Positions 1-7,732 of a stretch of DNA of 34,263 nucleotides are shown here, in pieces; the first letter of the stretch is position 1, and every line of letters begins with the position of its first letter. Both the position numbers and the translations under genes were made by a program. The notes beneath the pieces were generated by a model. The model did no database searches. It was not told where the DNA came from and saw nothing but the letters and a program-made list of their open reading frames with translations. The stretch comes from Alphaproteobacteria bacterium. GTDB lineage: Bacteria; Pseudomonadota; Alphaproteobacteria; Rs-D84. The stretch lies in the NCBI GenBank assembly GCA_017520675.1, contig JAFXFG010000008.1, positions 1-34,263 on the forward strand. The letters run 5' to 3'.

Positions 1-1449
1 GTTGAAATGCGCGAAACAAAGCACTTGTATTTCCGTACCAGCGCAATGCAGGACAAACTGCGCCAATGGATTGATTCGCGTCAGGGTTGGTCAAAAACCG
101 CATTGGCGATTGCAAATAAATGGTTGGCCGAAGGTCTGCAAGACAGTCCGATTACCCGCGATTTGAAATGGGGCGTTCCTGTGAACAAGGCAGGCTATGA
201 AAACAAAGTTTTTTATGTGTGGTTTGATGCACCTTGGGGCTATGTTTCAATATCACAGTACGCAAATGAAAACTGGGCCGATTGGTGGCATGGTGGCGAC
301 GATGTGCATTATGCACAATTTATGGGAAAAGATAATGTGTCGTTCCATTCTATATTCTTTCCTGCCCAGGAATTGGCAATGAACGATAACTGGAAAACAG
401 TTGATATGCTGAAAGGTATGAATTTCCTAAATTTTGAAGGCGCGAAAGTTTCTAAATCAACCGGAAATGGAATTTTCTTGAATGATGCAATACGTGAATT
501 TCCGGCGGATTATTGGCGTTATGCATTGATGGCATCTGCCCCAGAAACAGATGATACAGACTTTACATCCGAACGTTTTGCAGATATCGTAAACAAAGAT
601 TTGAATGGTATGCTGGGGAACTTTGTTTCGCGTGTTTGCAAATTAACAGAAAAGAACTTTGGTCTGAATATTCCAAAATCTGGTGGAATCGATTCTGAAT
701 TGAAAGCGCAAATTGATGAAAAATTGTCAGAATTAACAACCGCGCTGGACGCGTGTGAATTTCGTGCATCAATCGCCGCCCTGCGCGGGTTGTATGCAAT
801 TGGTAATGAATATATGACACGAAACGCACCATGGGCACTGGTCAAAGATGGTAATACAGATGCGGCTGCAAATGTGTTAAACGAATGCTTTCAACTGATT
901 GATTTGTATTCGCGTGTGTCTGCACCATTTATGCCAGATTCTGCTGATAAAATCCAATCTGTTTTTGTAAATAAATCTGACCTATCTTGGCCAGAAAAAT
1001 ACGAACACAGAATCGCAGATGGTGCAGAATTTGTTGTGCCCGAGAACTTGTTCAATCGCATTGATGACGACAAGGTTAAATATCTGACAGAAAAATATAC
1101 TAACCGCCCAAAGGTTGAAACTATTGCGCCAATTGTTGCAGAAATCGTAAGTGTATCAAATCACCCAACACGCGAAGATTTGCATATATTATCTGTTAAT
1201 GCCGGTGGCGCAGATTTGGTTCAAATTGTATGTGGTGCGTCAAATGTGCGCGTTGGTATGCGTGGGGTCTTGGCACCAGTTGGCGCAATACTGCCCAATT
1301 CCAAGAAGCCACTTTCACGACGCGCGGTTGCAGGTGTTGAATCATTTGGTATGATGTGCAGTGCTGCGGAACTGGGGGTCGGTACAGACGGTGATAATAT
1401 TATCGAATTAGACGAATCATATAAGGTCGGCGATAAGTATAATAATTAA
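1..1449 (+). CDS. metG: Methionyl-tRNA synthetase, C-terminal part (5' end outside window)
   Basis: Class I aminoacyl-tRNA synthetase that charges tRNA-Met with methionine in the cytoplasm. The reading frame is open from base 1, so the N-terminal part with the HIGH motif lies upstream. Counting from the first visible Met (base 7), the KMSKS-type signature reads KVSKS at residues 147-151, followed by STGN. The all-alpha anticodon-binding domain spans about residues 190-340. Residues about 375-480 form a C-terminal EMAP/Trbp111-type tRNA-binding OB fold (HPTREDLHILSV, VCGASNVR, GMMCSAAELGVG). That appendix makes this the long, dimerising form of MetRS. The gene is first in a run with the unknown gene at 1466 (16 bp gap) and queH. 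Identity is secure. Confidence 0.95.
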   Translation, partial: VEMRETKHLYFRTSAMQDKLRQWIDSRQGWSKTALAIANKWLAEGLQDSPITRDLKWGVPVNKAGYENKVFYVWFDAPWGYVSISQYANENWADWWHGGDDVHYAQFMGKDNVSFHSIFFPAQELAMNDNWKTVDMLKGMNFLNFEGAKVSKSTGNGIFLNDAIREFPADYWRYALMASAPETDDTDFTSERFADIVNKDLNGMLGNFVSRVCKLTEKNFGLNIPKSGGIDSELKAQIDEKLSELTTALDACEFRASIAALRGLYAIGNEYMTRNAPWALVKDGNTDAAANVLNECFQLIDLYSRVSAPFMPDSADKIQSVFVNKSDLSWPEKYEHRIADGAEFVVPENLFNRIDDDKVKYLTEKYTNRPKVETIAPIVAEIVSVSNHPTREDLHILSVNAGGADLVQIVCGASNVRVGMRGVLAPVGAILPNSKKPLSRRAVAGVESFGMMCSAAELGVGTDGDNIIELDESYKVGDKYNN

Positions 1450-1465
1450 AATACGGAGAAACATT

Positions 1466-2053
1466 ATGCAAAATAAATCATCAAGGGTTATATCACTTAC
1501 AAATGCTGTGTATTATGTATCAGATATATCAGAATTTAAAAATCTTGTTAATCAGTGGACTGATGTCTATCGTATAGAAATAACTACTGAAATCAGTAAA
1601 CGCAAGATGTCGCGCGGACTTGTTCAAAACAACACAAATATAAAGGAATACAACTATTATATTGCTGATGAAATAAAAACAGCAGGTGAATTGTTGGATA
1701 CGGATGATAAAGAAATTCAGCCACAAATAAATGACGAAAATAAAAATGCCCCTGCCCTGATAGTTGGAATAACTCCGTCTATGATAACTGGTTTTGGATT
1801 GCGGAAAGACGCATTTTCACCGGCAACGGAATTCCGGTCCAAACCAATTGTGAATTGGCACAAACTAAATCCCGACACAGATATTGTATTAAATTATAAT
1901 CTGAAGCAGATTTATCCATATAACACAGGAAAAACACCAAAGGCAATTGAACGCGCACTGTGTGCAAATCAATACACAACAGTAAAAATAAAAAGAAAAA
2001 ATGCCATTATTGGTGAAATTACGGTTTTATACGCCCAAGAAAAACAAAGATGA
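1466..2053 (+). CDS. Hypothetical protein between metG and queH
   Basis: Soluble-looking 195-residue protein, lysine- and asparagine-rich, with no signal peptide or membrane segment. I do not recognise a family. A GGAG ribosome-binding site lies 8 bases before the ATG, and the stop overlaps the queH start by 4 bases (ATGA), so it is almost certainly translated and coupled to queH. The N-terminal half (residues 1-90) is polar and could be partly disordered. The C-terminal half carries short conserved-looking segments (PALIVGITPSMITGFGLR near residue 95; NLKQIYPYNTG near 145). Its place between two tRNA-metabolism genes hints at an RNA-related role, but that is only context. Confidence 0.75.
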   Translation: MQNKSSRVISLTNAVYYVSDISEFKNLVNQWTDVYRIEITTEISKRKMSRGLVQNNTNIKEYNYYIADEIKTAGELLDTDDKEIQPQINDENKNAPALIVGITPSMITGFGLRKDAFSPATEFRSKPIVNWHKLNPDTDIVLNYNLKQIYPYNTGKTPKAIERALCANQYTTVKIKRKNAIIGEITVLYAQEKQR

Positions 2054-2595
2054 ATGATATAAAACTTGTTTTGTTGTCTTGTTGTGCGCCATGCAGTGCA
2101 GGTGCAATTCGTCAATTGGCAGACAATGGGATTGAAGGTGTTTCTGACTTTATCATTCTGTTTTATAATCCAAACATATTCCCAGAATCAGAATACACCA
2201 AGCGTATGAACGAACAGATAAAATACTGTGAACAGTGCGGCGTAAAATATGCTGTCTTGGAATATGACCACGACGCGTGGCGCGATGCGGTGCGTGGACT
2301 GAAAACAGAACCTGAGCGCGGTGCGCGGTGCAGTGTGTGCTTTGAATATCGTTTCAGGCGTGCAGTTCGCTTTGCACTGGAAAATGGATATAATGCAATT
2401 TCTTCTGTGTTGGGTGTGTCGCGCCATAAAGACCAATCTCAGGTTGATATGTCGGCAAATAATGTATGCAAAGAAATAAAATACATACCGATAAAGTGGG
2501 ACGAACAATTGCGCGTGAAAATTAATCGCGAATCTGATTTTTATCGTCAAAATTACTGTGGTTGTGAGTTTTCTTTGCGCAAGACAAACGCGTAA
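2050..2595 (+). CDS. queH: Epoxyqueuosine reductase QueH
   Basis: Catalyses the last step of queuosine synthesis, reducing epoxyqueuosine to queuosine at the wobble position of GUN-anticodon tRNAs. It is the non-orthologous replacement for the cobalamin-dependent QueG. The 181-residue length is typical. Conserved cysteines are present: adjacent C11-C12 and C15 near the N-terminus (SCCAPCSAG), C94/C97 (CSVCFEYR) and C170/C172 (YCGCEFS). In the family these bind a [4Fe-4S] cluster and a second metal. FYNPNIFPESEY (residues 38-49) and LGVSRHKDQ (121-129) are also family signatures. It is translationally coupled to the upstream unknown gene and is followed by a strong terminator. Confidence 0.93.
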   Translation: MNDIKLVLLSCCAPCSAGAIRQLADNGIEGVSDFIILFYNPNIFPESEYTKRMNEQIKYCEQCGVKYAVLEYDHDAWRDAVRGLKTEPERGARCSVCFEYRFRRAVRFALENGYNAISSVLGVSRHKDQSQVDMSANNVCKEIKYIPIKWDEQLRVKINRESDFYRQNYCGCEFSLRKTNA

Positions 2596-2639
2596 ATTTC
2601 CCCATAGGGTGGTGGAATTGATAAAACACGATTAATATA

Positions 2640-2679
2640 TAAAAAAACACTGGCGGGGAAGAATGCCAGTGTTCTTTTT
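2640..2679. terminator. Bidirectional Rho-independent terminator after queH
   Basis: Perfect 9-bp stem AACACTGGC (2646-2654) / GCCAGTGTT (2665-2673) with a 10-nt loop. An A run lies on the left and a T run on the right, so it can end both the metG-queH transcript and the converging minus-strand gene at 2712. Confidence 0.88.
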
Positions 2680-2711
2680 CTGTGCTTTGGTACAGAAACT
2701 GCAATAAATAA

Positions 2712-3503
2712 CTATTCGGTTATTGTGGTGGTTGTGGCTTCGCTTTCACTGCGGTCAATCAATTCCCAGGCATAGGTTGTCTGGTCGCCGACCTTAACCG
2801 CGGTTAAGACATATTTGCCTGCGCTGGCGGTTTCAGATAAGTTTTCGATTTTGTTATCAACCTTGGCATTAATGGCACGTAACGCGTCCGCTAAATTGTC
2901 ATGGCCTGCAATAGTGTTTTCTGAATCGATTGTACCAATCTTGGCGGTATTTGCATCAACCATAGGTGTTAATTCCGTTAAACCATAGACGACGTCTCCA
3001 CCAACTCTTACAGATCCACCGTTAAGAATAAATGAGAAAAAACCATATTCGCCATTTGCATTGTATAAAGCTCCATAATCATTAAAAATATCGTTAAGCC
3101 TAATAGGATAATAACTGTCATTTGGGTTTCGTGGCCCAAACAAAACAGAGAATAACCCCGCGACCCCAGGAAAATCCGTATCAGTATAACTCCGTCGAAT
3201 AAATTCAGATATATCATTTGTTGGGATGGGGGTATCTGCATATTGTTGCCAATAAGTATCTCCAAAAAGGTAATCTCCTTGACGCCCCAGCGATGCCACC
3301 ATATCATAATACGTCATCTCAGTTGGTGTCCCTACAATATTCGACAAATTCGTTAAATCGCTCTGGTTTGCCTTTAAATCCAGTGCTGTGGTGGTGGCGT
3401 AACTGGTTAGGACTTCATCCAAGAAACCGCGTGAAACAATTGATGCGTATGTTGTGCCGATTGTGCCCAACCCTATAAGAACCCCAAGTAAATATTTATT
3501 CAT
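2712..3503 (-). CDS. Putative exported protein with N-terminal signal sequence
   Basis: 263 residues. The N-terminus (MNKYLLGVLIGLGTIGTTYAS) looks like a Sec signal peptide or anchor, with possible cleavage after YA-S near residue 21. Mature residues 35-60 contain a short heptad-like stalk (TTALDLKANQSDLTNLSNIVG). A C-terminal segment (DNLADALRAINAKVDNKIENLSE, about residues 205-227) also looks helical or coiled coil. The tail is Thr/Glu-rich. Such stalk segments are common in trimeric surface or fibre-like proteins, but there is no recognisable YadA-type anchor, so I do not assign a function. The start has a good GAGGGA ribosome-binding site. No promoter is visible between the ATG and the terminator at 3529-3558, so expression probably depends on read-through from the structured RNA upstream. 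Confidence 0.75.
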   Translation of the reverse strand: MNKYLLGVLIGLGTIGTTYASIVSRGFLDEVLTSYATTTALDLKANQSDLTNLSNIVGTPTEMTYYDMVASLGRQGDYLFGDTYWQQYADTPIPTNDISEFIRRSYTDTDFPGVAGLFSVLFGPRNPNDSYYPIRLNDIFNDYGALYNANGEYGFFSFILNGGSVRVGGDVVYGLTELTPMVDANTAKIGTIDSENTIAGHDNLADALRAINAKVDNKIENLSETASAGKYVLTAVKVGDQTTYAWELIDRSESEATTTTITE

Positions 3504-3528
3504 AAAAATCCCTCTTTTTTTAATGTGT

Positions 3529-3558
3529 TAAAAAAACCGCATTGGAAATTTATGCGGT
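3529..3558 (-). terminator. Rho-independent terminator of the structured RNA
   Basis: On the minus strand, ACCGCAT (3558-3552) pairs with ATGCGGT (3542-3536) around a 9-nt loop, followed by T7. It lies between the RNA and the ribosome-binding site of the exported-protein gene. Its 5' arm shares the bases ACC with the closing stem of the RNA, so the two helices compete. Confidence 0.8.
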
Positions 3559-3790
3559 CGGGGAGTTAGCAAATCATAAGTTCGATGACTCTGTCTGTCT
3601 TTAGGTTTCCCCTGTTGTATAACAGACAGCCCCCCGACTTCTTCAGCCAGGGAAAAATCAAAATACAGTGCAAATACCAAAGGAAAACACTGTGTGTGGA
3701 TTACGACACAACAAGACATATATTCTTTACATATTTGCACCGGAACTTAAAGGCCTGCTACAGCCCCGAACCAAATTCCCATCTGGTTCA
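3529..3790 (-). ncRNA. Candidate structured RNA (about 260 nt), class unknown
   Basis: On the minus strand a promoter (3797-3825) is followed by a sequence that folds well and ends in a terminator. Helices, in plus coordinates: a closing stem 3764-3772 (CCCCGAACC on plus) with 3556-3563, one bulge; an adjacent stem 3756-3760 with 3567-3571 (TAGCA/TGCTA); a perfect 9-bp helix 3732-3740 with 3668-3676 (GTGCAAATA/TATTTGCAC), extendable by two pairs; an 8-bp hairpin 3645-3652 with 3632-3639, loop of 5, two G-U pairs; and an 8-bp stem 3622-3629 with 3591-3598 (CTGTCTGT/ACAGACAG). A competing 5' hairpin (3784-3789 with 3768-3773) would disrupt the closing stem. I tested it by eye against 6S, tmRNA, RNase P and SRP RNA signatures and found no match. 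It could be a leader or riboswitch for the gene at 2712-3503, or a free-standing RNA. Confidence 0.6.
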
Positions 3791-3796
3791 TTTGAA

Positions 3797-3825
3797 ATAT
3801 TATCACTTTTGTTCTTGCTGTACAA
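3797..3825 (-). promoter_or_regulatory. Promoter of the structured RNA
   Basis: Minus strand: -35 TTGTAC (3825-3820), 17-bp spacer, -10 TAATAT (3802-3797). The predicted start near 3790 lies just before the 5' hairpin. It is back to back with the promoter at 3838-3866. Confidence 0.55.
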
Positions 3826-3837
3826 GAAAATTTACAG

Positions 3838-3866
3838 TTGACAAACAACTATTTTGTGTTTATAAT
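3838..3866 (+). promoter_or_regulatory. Perfect consensus sigma-70 promoter
   Basis: TTGACA (3838-3843), 17-bp spacer, TATAAT (3861-3866): an exact match to both hexamers at the ideal spacing. It drives the unknown gene at 3893, giving a leader of about 20 nt with ribosome-binding site AAGGA. Confidence 0.85.
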
Positions 3867-3892
3867 AAGCAGGCAAATTTAAAAGGATTTTT

Positions 3893-5179
3893 ATGCGAAA
3901 AAATAATAAGACTTATTTATGGATTTTGTTTTTTTTGTTTGGTACCGCATTATTAGGGAATAATTTTGCATCAAAAAAAATGGATAAAAAAATAAAAAAA
4001 ACAGAAGTTATTAATAAAAAAATCAACGATTCTGTTGATAGTGTTCCTGCGTTTGAAAAACGACTATTTTATCTGACAACATTTGAAAATGCGCGGGATT
4101 CATTATTGATTGCAAATGGTTTTTATAACGAAAAATATAATGAATTAAAATCACTTGACGCTAATCGCAAGGAATTGGATAGTATTGAAAATAAATTAGC
4201 AGAACAACCACAACTTACTAAACTTAAAAAGTCTGTTCAGGTGGCTGCTGATAACATAATCGATAAATATGCAAAGCAAATAGCAAAAATTATCGCGCCT
4301 GTAAATGATACTATTTCATACAAATCAATCGCAGACGCTTATAAAAATTCAGGCGCAACCCCAGACCTATATATGTTTGTTTCACCTAAAAAAAATATTC
4401 TAAATGGTCAAACAATTACCTTGCAAGATACTTTCTTGCACAAATTATTTGATATAAATTTTGTCTGCGCTGATACCACAGAAAACAACATAAACTGTAT
4501 CAAAAAAATGGTTTATGAACAATGCAAAAAAATGGAATTAGATTTATACAATAGCAGAAAAAATATAGAAAAAAAATTTGCACATTATTATTCTTCGCTT
4601 AATCCAGAAAACATACCAGAACAATATAAACACTTGGCCGTTGACCCGATAATAAACCAAGGAGATTGGGGAACATCAATTGGATATACGGCCGTCGGTG
4701 ATGTTTTTATCGGCAGAAATGCAAGTTTTTTTCTGAATAATTTTGATTCGAATTTTCTAGAAGATAAAAATACTGAACTATTTATAGACAAATCCGATTA
4801 TTTGCATATAAAAAACGATTCTTTAAAGGAACATAAAACTTACTTTCTGGGCGACCTATGGGATACAATTGCGTATAACTATAAATATCAAGATAATGAG
4901 TTATTTATTGATGTCAGTTCGCGTTTATCTGACAATACCGTTTCAACAGGTTATGTCCATGTAAATGAAGTTCTATACTCTAAACCAACAAATAAAATCG
5001 ATACAATAAATGGCTATGCCAAATTGAAAGAAAAACGCGATTTACTAAAACAAGAAATTGAACGTAAATGTAACATAAATATACAAAGACACGATAGTAT
5101 TGTATTGCCCGCAACAAAACAAGCCAAGGAAATAGCAGATAAAATTTATTGGAATAAATACCATCAAAAATATAAGTAA
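3893..5179 (+). CDS. Hypothetical membrane-anchored protein
   Basis: 428 residues, strongly Lys/Asn-rich. Residues 8-25 form one hydrophobic segment (WILFFLFGTALLGNNF), which suits an uncleaved signal anchor leaving the rest in the periplasm. Residues 60-130 and about 385-410 are charged and coiled-coil-like (ELKSLDANRKELDSIENKL; KLKEKRDLLKQEIERK). The middle (about 240-375) is richer in Gly and aromatic residues and looks beta-rich (GDWGTSIGYTAVGDVFIGR). I do not recognise a family. It is a single-gene unit behind a consensus promoter, closed by the terminator at 5182. Its base composition looks more AT-rich than the neighbouring housekeeping genes. Confidence 0.75.
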   Translation: MRKNNKTYLWILFFLFGTALLGNNFASKKMDKKIKKTEVINKKINDSVDSVPAFEKRLFYLTTFENARDSLLIANGFYNEKYNELKSLDANRKELDSIENKLAEQPQLTKLKKSVQVAADNIIDKYAKQIAKIIAPVNDTISYKSIADAYKNSGATPDLYMFVSPKKNILNGQTITLQDTFLHKLFDINFVCADTTENNINCIKKMVYEQCKKMELDLYNSRKNIEKKFAHYYSSLNPENIPEQYKHLAVDPIINQGDWGTSIGYTAVGDVFIGRNASFFLNNFDSNFLEDKNTELFIDKSDYLHIKNDSLKEHKTYFLGDLWDTIAYNYKYQDNELFIDVSSRLSDNTVSTGYVHVNEVLYSKPTNKIDTINGYAKLKEKRDLLKQEIERKCNINIQRHDSIVLPATKQAKEIADKIYWNKYHQKYK

Positions 5180-5181
5180 AA

Positions 5182-5203
5182 AAAGCCGGTATTTACCGGC
5201 TGA
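5182..5203. terminator. GCCGGT-core terminator between converging genes
   Basis: AGCCGGT (5184-5190), loop ATTT, ACCGGCT (5195-5201). It serves the unknown gene ending at 5179 and gpsA ending at 5208, and is the short-loop form of the palindrome family seen through the window. Confidence 0.7.
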
Positions 5204-5207
5204 TTTA

Positions 5208-6071
5208 TTATATCTTTAATCGCTTAGCCATATCATCCAGAACCGGTGTTTCTATACCAAGACTGCGTGCACGCGATTGTAATCCACACAACGCAAAAAC
5301 ACCTTCGACTGTACCTTCTGGAATCTGCCCACTGGCGATTAATACACCACCAGAATAATTTCGACTGGTCGCACTGGTTGCTGATAAAAATAAATCACCA
5401 ATTCCACAAAGCCCCAAGAATGTTCTTAATTGTGCCCCCATCGCAAGACCTATGTTTACAATCTCGTTCCAGGCGCGGGTGAATATCAGTGCACGTTCGT
5501 TCTCGCCAGTGCAGGCAATACTGCAATAGCCAGATATTAAAGCGACTGCGTTTTTACCAACGCCACAAATCTGTGTTCCAATAATATCGTCTGTATCTGT
5601 TAAATACATCTTGGACAACATCTGATGCCCCGCATCCAGTGCCTTGACAGTACCAGCCAAGGTCGATCCTGTGGGAACACCACGCGCAACCTCAGCCGCA
5701 AATTGTGGTCCAGATAAAACACCCATTTCTGTGCACTCTGGAATTTCTGTCGCAAGTATTTCTGACATAAATTCACCAGATGAACACTCCGCACCCTTGG
5801 TGCATATAATTATCGGCTGACCGTTATATGTCGCACGCATCTTCCCTAGCGTTTCGCGAAAGTATGCCGCAGGCGTTACAATTAACCAAGCATCTGTTTC
5901 TTTTAAATCAGAAACAGATGATGTTATTTTTATGCCTTGTGGCATATCTGTGTCTTCGAAGGATTTGTGCATACCATCATATGACCATAATATAACCTGA
6001 TTACCACTGCGCGCAGAGACATACGATAATGCTGTACCCCACGCCCCTGCCCCAATAATACCAACTATCAT
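5208..6071 (-). CDS. gpsA: Glycerol-3-phosphate dehydrogenase (NAD(P)+)
   Basis: Reduces dihydroxyacetone phosphate to sn-glycerol-3-phosphate, the backbone for phospholipids, in the cytosol. The N-terminal Rossmann fold shows GAGAWG at residues 7-12. The substrate-site segments CTKGAE (90-95) and SGPQFAAEVARG (120-131) are present, and the catalytic lysine of GVGKN is K173. GIGDLFLSATSATSRNYSGG carries the C-terminal-domain signature. At 287 residues it is shorter than the usual 325-340; the loss is in the last helices after GGVLIASG and at the C-terminus. The start overlaps the stop of the TPR gene by 4 bases (ATGA), so the two are co-translated. Confidence 0.94.
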   Translation of the reverse strand: MIVGIIGAGAWGTALSYVSARSGNQVILWSYDGMHKSFEDTDMPQGIKITSSVSDLKETDAWLIVTPAAYFRETLGKMRATYNGQPIIICTKGAECSSGEFMSEILATEIPECTEMGVLSGPQFAAEVARGVPTGSTLAGTVKALDAGHQMLSKMYLTDTDDIIGTQICGVGKNAVALISGYCSIACTGENERALIFTRAWNEIVNIGLAMGAQLRTFLGLCGIGDLFLSATSATSRNYSGGVLIASGQIPEGTVEGVFALCGLQSRARSLGIETPVLDDMAKRLKI

Positions 6072-7711
6072 TTCATTTTCCTTAGTTTCTTTTCAATATA
6101 CGGAACAACAACTAAACCATCATCAGATAATTCTATGGCACGTTTGTAAGACTGTACCGCTTTGTCCTTATCGCCAGTTTGACTGTATAAATCACCTAAA
6201 AATTCAAATAAAGACGAACATGTTTCCGAAACCTCGCCCACACGTTCTAGAACCTCTAATGCTGCATCTGCACCCTCGCGAACAGCAACAACACGCCCCA
6301 AGGTATCCCACGCCATCATATCCGCAGGACTATTGCGTATCAATAACATCGCATAATCATTAGCCTGTTCCATATTCTGTTCTTGTGCAGCCCATATCTT
6401 GGTCTGTAAAGCCAATGTTTCTGCATCGTTGTGCAAAACGCTAAGTATATAATCTATGTCAGTTTGCGCCTTGTCATATTCTTGAAATGAATAGTTGATT
6501 TGCGCCCTGCCCTTGGTAAAAAACGCGCGCGTCGTTTCAGATATGCCGTCTGTTGATAATGTGTTGTTTATTACACGCAACGCTGCACGACGATTACCTT
6601 GACTTACATAATGACCAATCAATTGGTTAACCGCAGAAACAAACAACGGATAACGTTCCAATATGTATTCTAGGTGGCTGATGTCGCCCGTCTTTTCTGC
6701 AATGCGTATTTTCGCAAATAAATAAAATGGACTTTCTGAATCAATCTTGTCAAAACACGATGCCCAATCACCTACATTTTTATAGTAATACTGACCAATG
6801 TAATAATCTATTACATTATTCGATGCCGATAGTTTAGGCGCAACAATCTGCGCAAAACGCAATAATAACATCGATAAATCAGAATACATCAATACATGCG
6901 TATGCGATACACTTTGAATCAAACTAAACGCCAGCGCGTTCTCGTACCCACTGTACACAACAGACCAATCTGGAAAATTATCATAGTTAGATAAAAACAT
7001 TCCACCTGGACGCGATGTAAATTCTTGACGCAATTTTTCCGCAGCAGTTTGATTATCGTGATGAATATAAAACGACATCATATACAAATAATCATTGATA
7101 TTCATAAAATCCGTAGATACAGATGCAAAATGCTTATTAGCCTTGTCTATATCGCCAAGTTCAGCATATATCTGACCACGCACAAATGATTTCCAAGACT
7201 CGTTCGTGGGCAGTTTATCAATGTACTTGAAAGTGTTAGTGCGCCAATCATTGGCAATCGCAGACCATATTCGTAATGGCGCAAGCAACGCAACCTCATC
7301 TGCCTTGTGGCGATTATGAAATTCCTTCCATTTATTATTTTTTACCAAATACGCATCATAAATTAACTTAGCCGGCATTGTCTTTTCCGACTTTAATAAC
7401 TTTGCGTCCGCAGGCATTTCGCCATTTAAAAAATCAGATATTAGTTTCGTATTCTGAACAATCGGATACTGAACATCACGCAACCTATCAGAAAAATCAC
7501 CCGCTGCAACAAAATCATTTATATATATCGCATGCTGCGCCGCCAAAAAAGACCCGTACTGACGACCAGGAAATACATATTCCGAAGAACTATTATTTTT
7601 TGCATACGCAGTAACACGATTACCATCAATATGCCGCCAAATTATGCCACCAACAGTAATTACCGCCAACAGCAAACACGATGTAATAAATATTGTTTCT
7701 ATTTTCTTCAT
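6068..7711 (-). CDS. Membrane-anchored tetratricopeptide repeat protein
   Basis: 547 residues. An N-terminal hydrophobic segment (residues about 7-25, IFITSCLLLAVITVGGIIW) acts as a signal anchor. The rest is helical, and TPR units are clearest at the C-terminus (about residues 425-540: AWDTLGRVVAVREGADAALEVLERV and LGDLYSQTGDKDKAVQSYKRAIEL, the last a canonical unit). The topology suggests a periplasmic scaffold. No enzymatic motif is visible. It is the first gene of a two-gene unit with gpsA. It is divergent from rsmG, with only 21 bp between the start codons, and no ribosome-binding site is visible before its ATG. The specific partner is unknown. Confidence 0.85.
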   Translation of the reverse strand: MKKIETIFITSCLLLAVITVGGIIWRHIDGNRVTAYAKNNSSSEYVFPGRQYGSFLAAQHAIYINDFVAAGDFSDRLRDVQYPIVQNTKLISDFLNGEMPADAKLLKSEKTMPAKLIYDAYLVKNNKWKEFHNRHKADEVALLAPLRIWSAIANDWRTNTFKYIDKLPTNESWKSFVRGQIYAELGDIDKANKHFASVSTDFMNINDYLYMMSFYIHHDNQTAAEKLRQEFTSRPGGMFLSNYDNFPDWSVVYSGYENALAFSLIQSVSHTHVLMYSDLSMLLLRFAQIVAPKLSASNNVIDYYIGQYYYKNVGDWASCFDKIDSESPFYLFAKIRIAEKTGDISHLEYILERYPLFVSAVNQLIGHYVSQGNRRAALRVINNTLSTDGISETTRAFFTKGRAQINYSFQEYDKAQTDIDYILSVLHNDAETLALQTKIWAAQEQNMEQANDYAMLLIRNSPADMMAWDTLGRVVAVREGADAALEVLERVGEVSETCSSLFEFLGDLYSQTGDKDKAVQSYKRAIELSDDGLVVVPYIEKKLRKMK

Positions 7712-7719
7712 AACTATGT

Positions 7720-7725
7720 TAGAAT
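7720..7725 (+). promoter_or_regulatory. -10 element of rsmG, probably giving a leaderless mRNA
   Basis: TAGAAT ends 7 bases before the rsmG ATG (7733), and no Shine-Dalgarno sequence is present. The start of transcription would fall at or next to the A of the ATG. No convincing -35 hexamer is seen at the right distance. Confidence 0.4.
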
Positions 7726-7732
7726 AGCGCTT

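Noticed and set aside
3529..3790. 6S RNA, tmRNA, RNase P RNA or SRP RNA
   Set aside because: No tmRNA tRNA-like ends or tag ORF, no RNase P core motif (GAGGAAAGTC), no SRP GGAA apical loop pattern, and the multi-helix fold does not resemble the single rod with central bubble of 6S RNA. A divergent 6S cannot be fully excluded.
3585..3956. 123-residue plus-strand ORF opposite the structured RNA
   Set aside because: It crosses the consensus promoter and the start of the 3893 gene, and its composition is that of a random frame.
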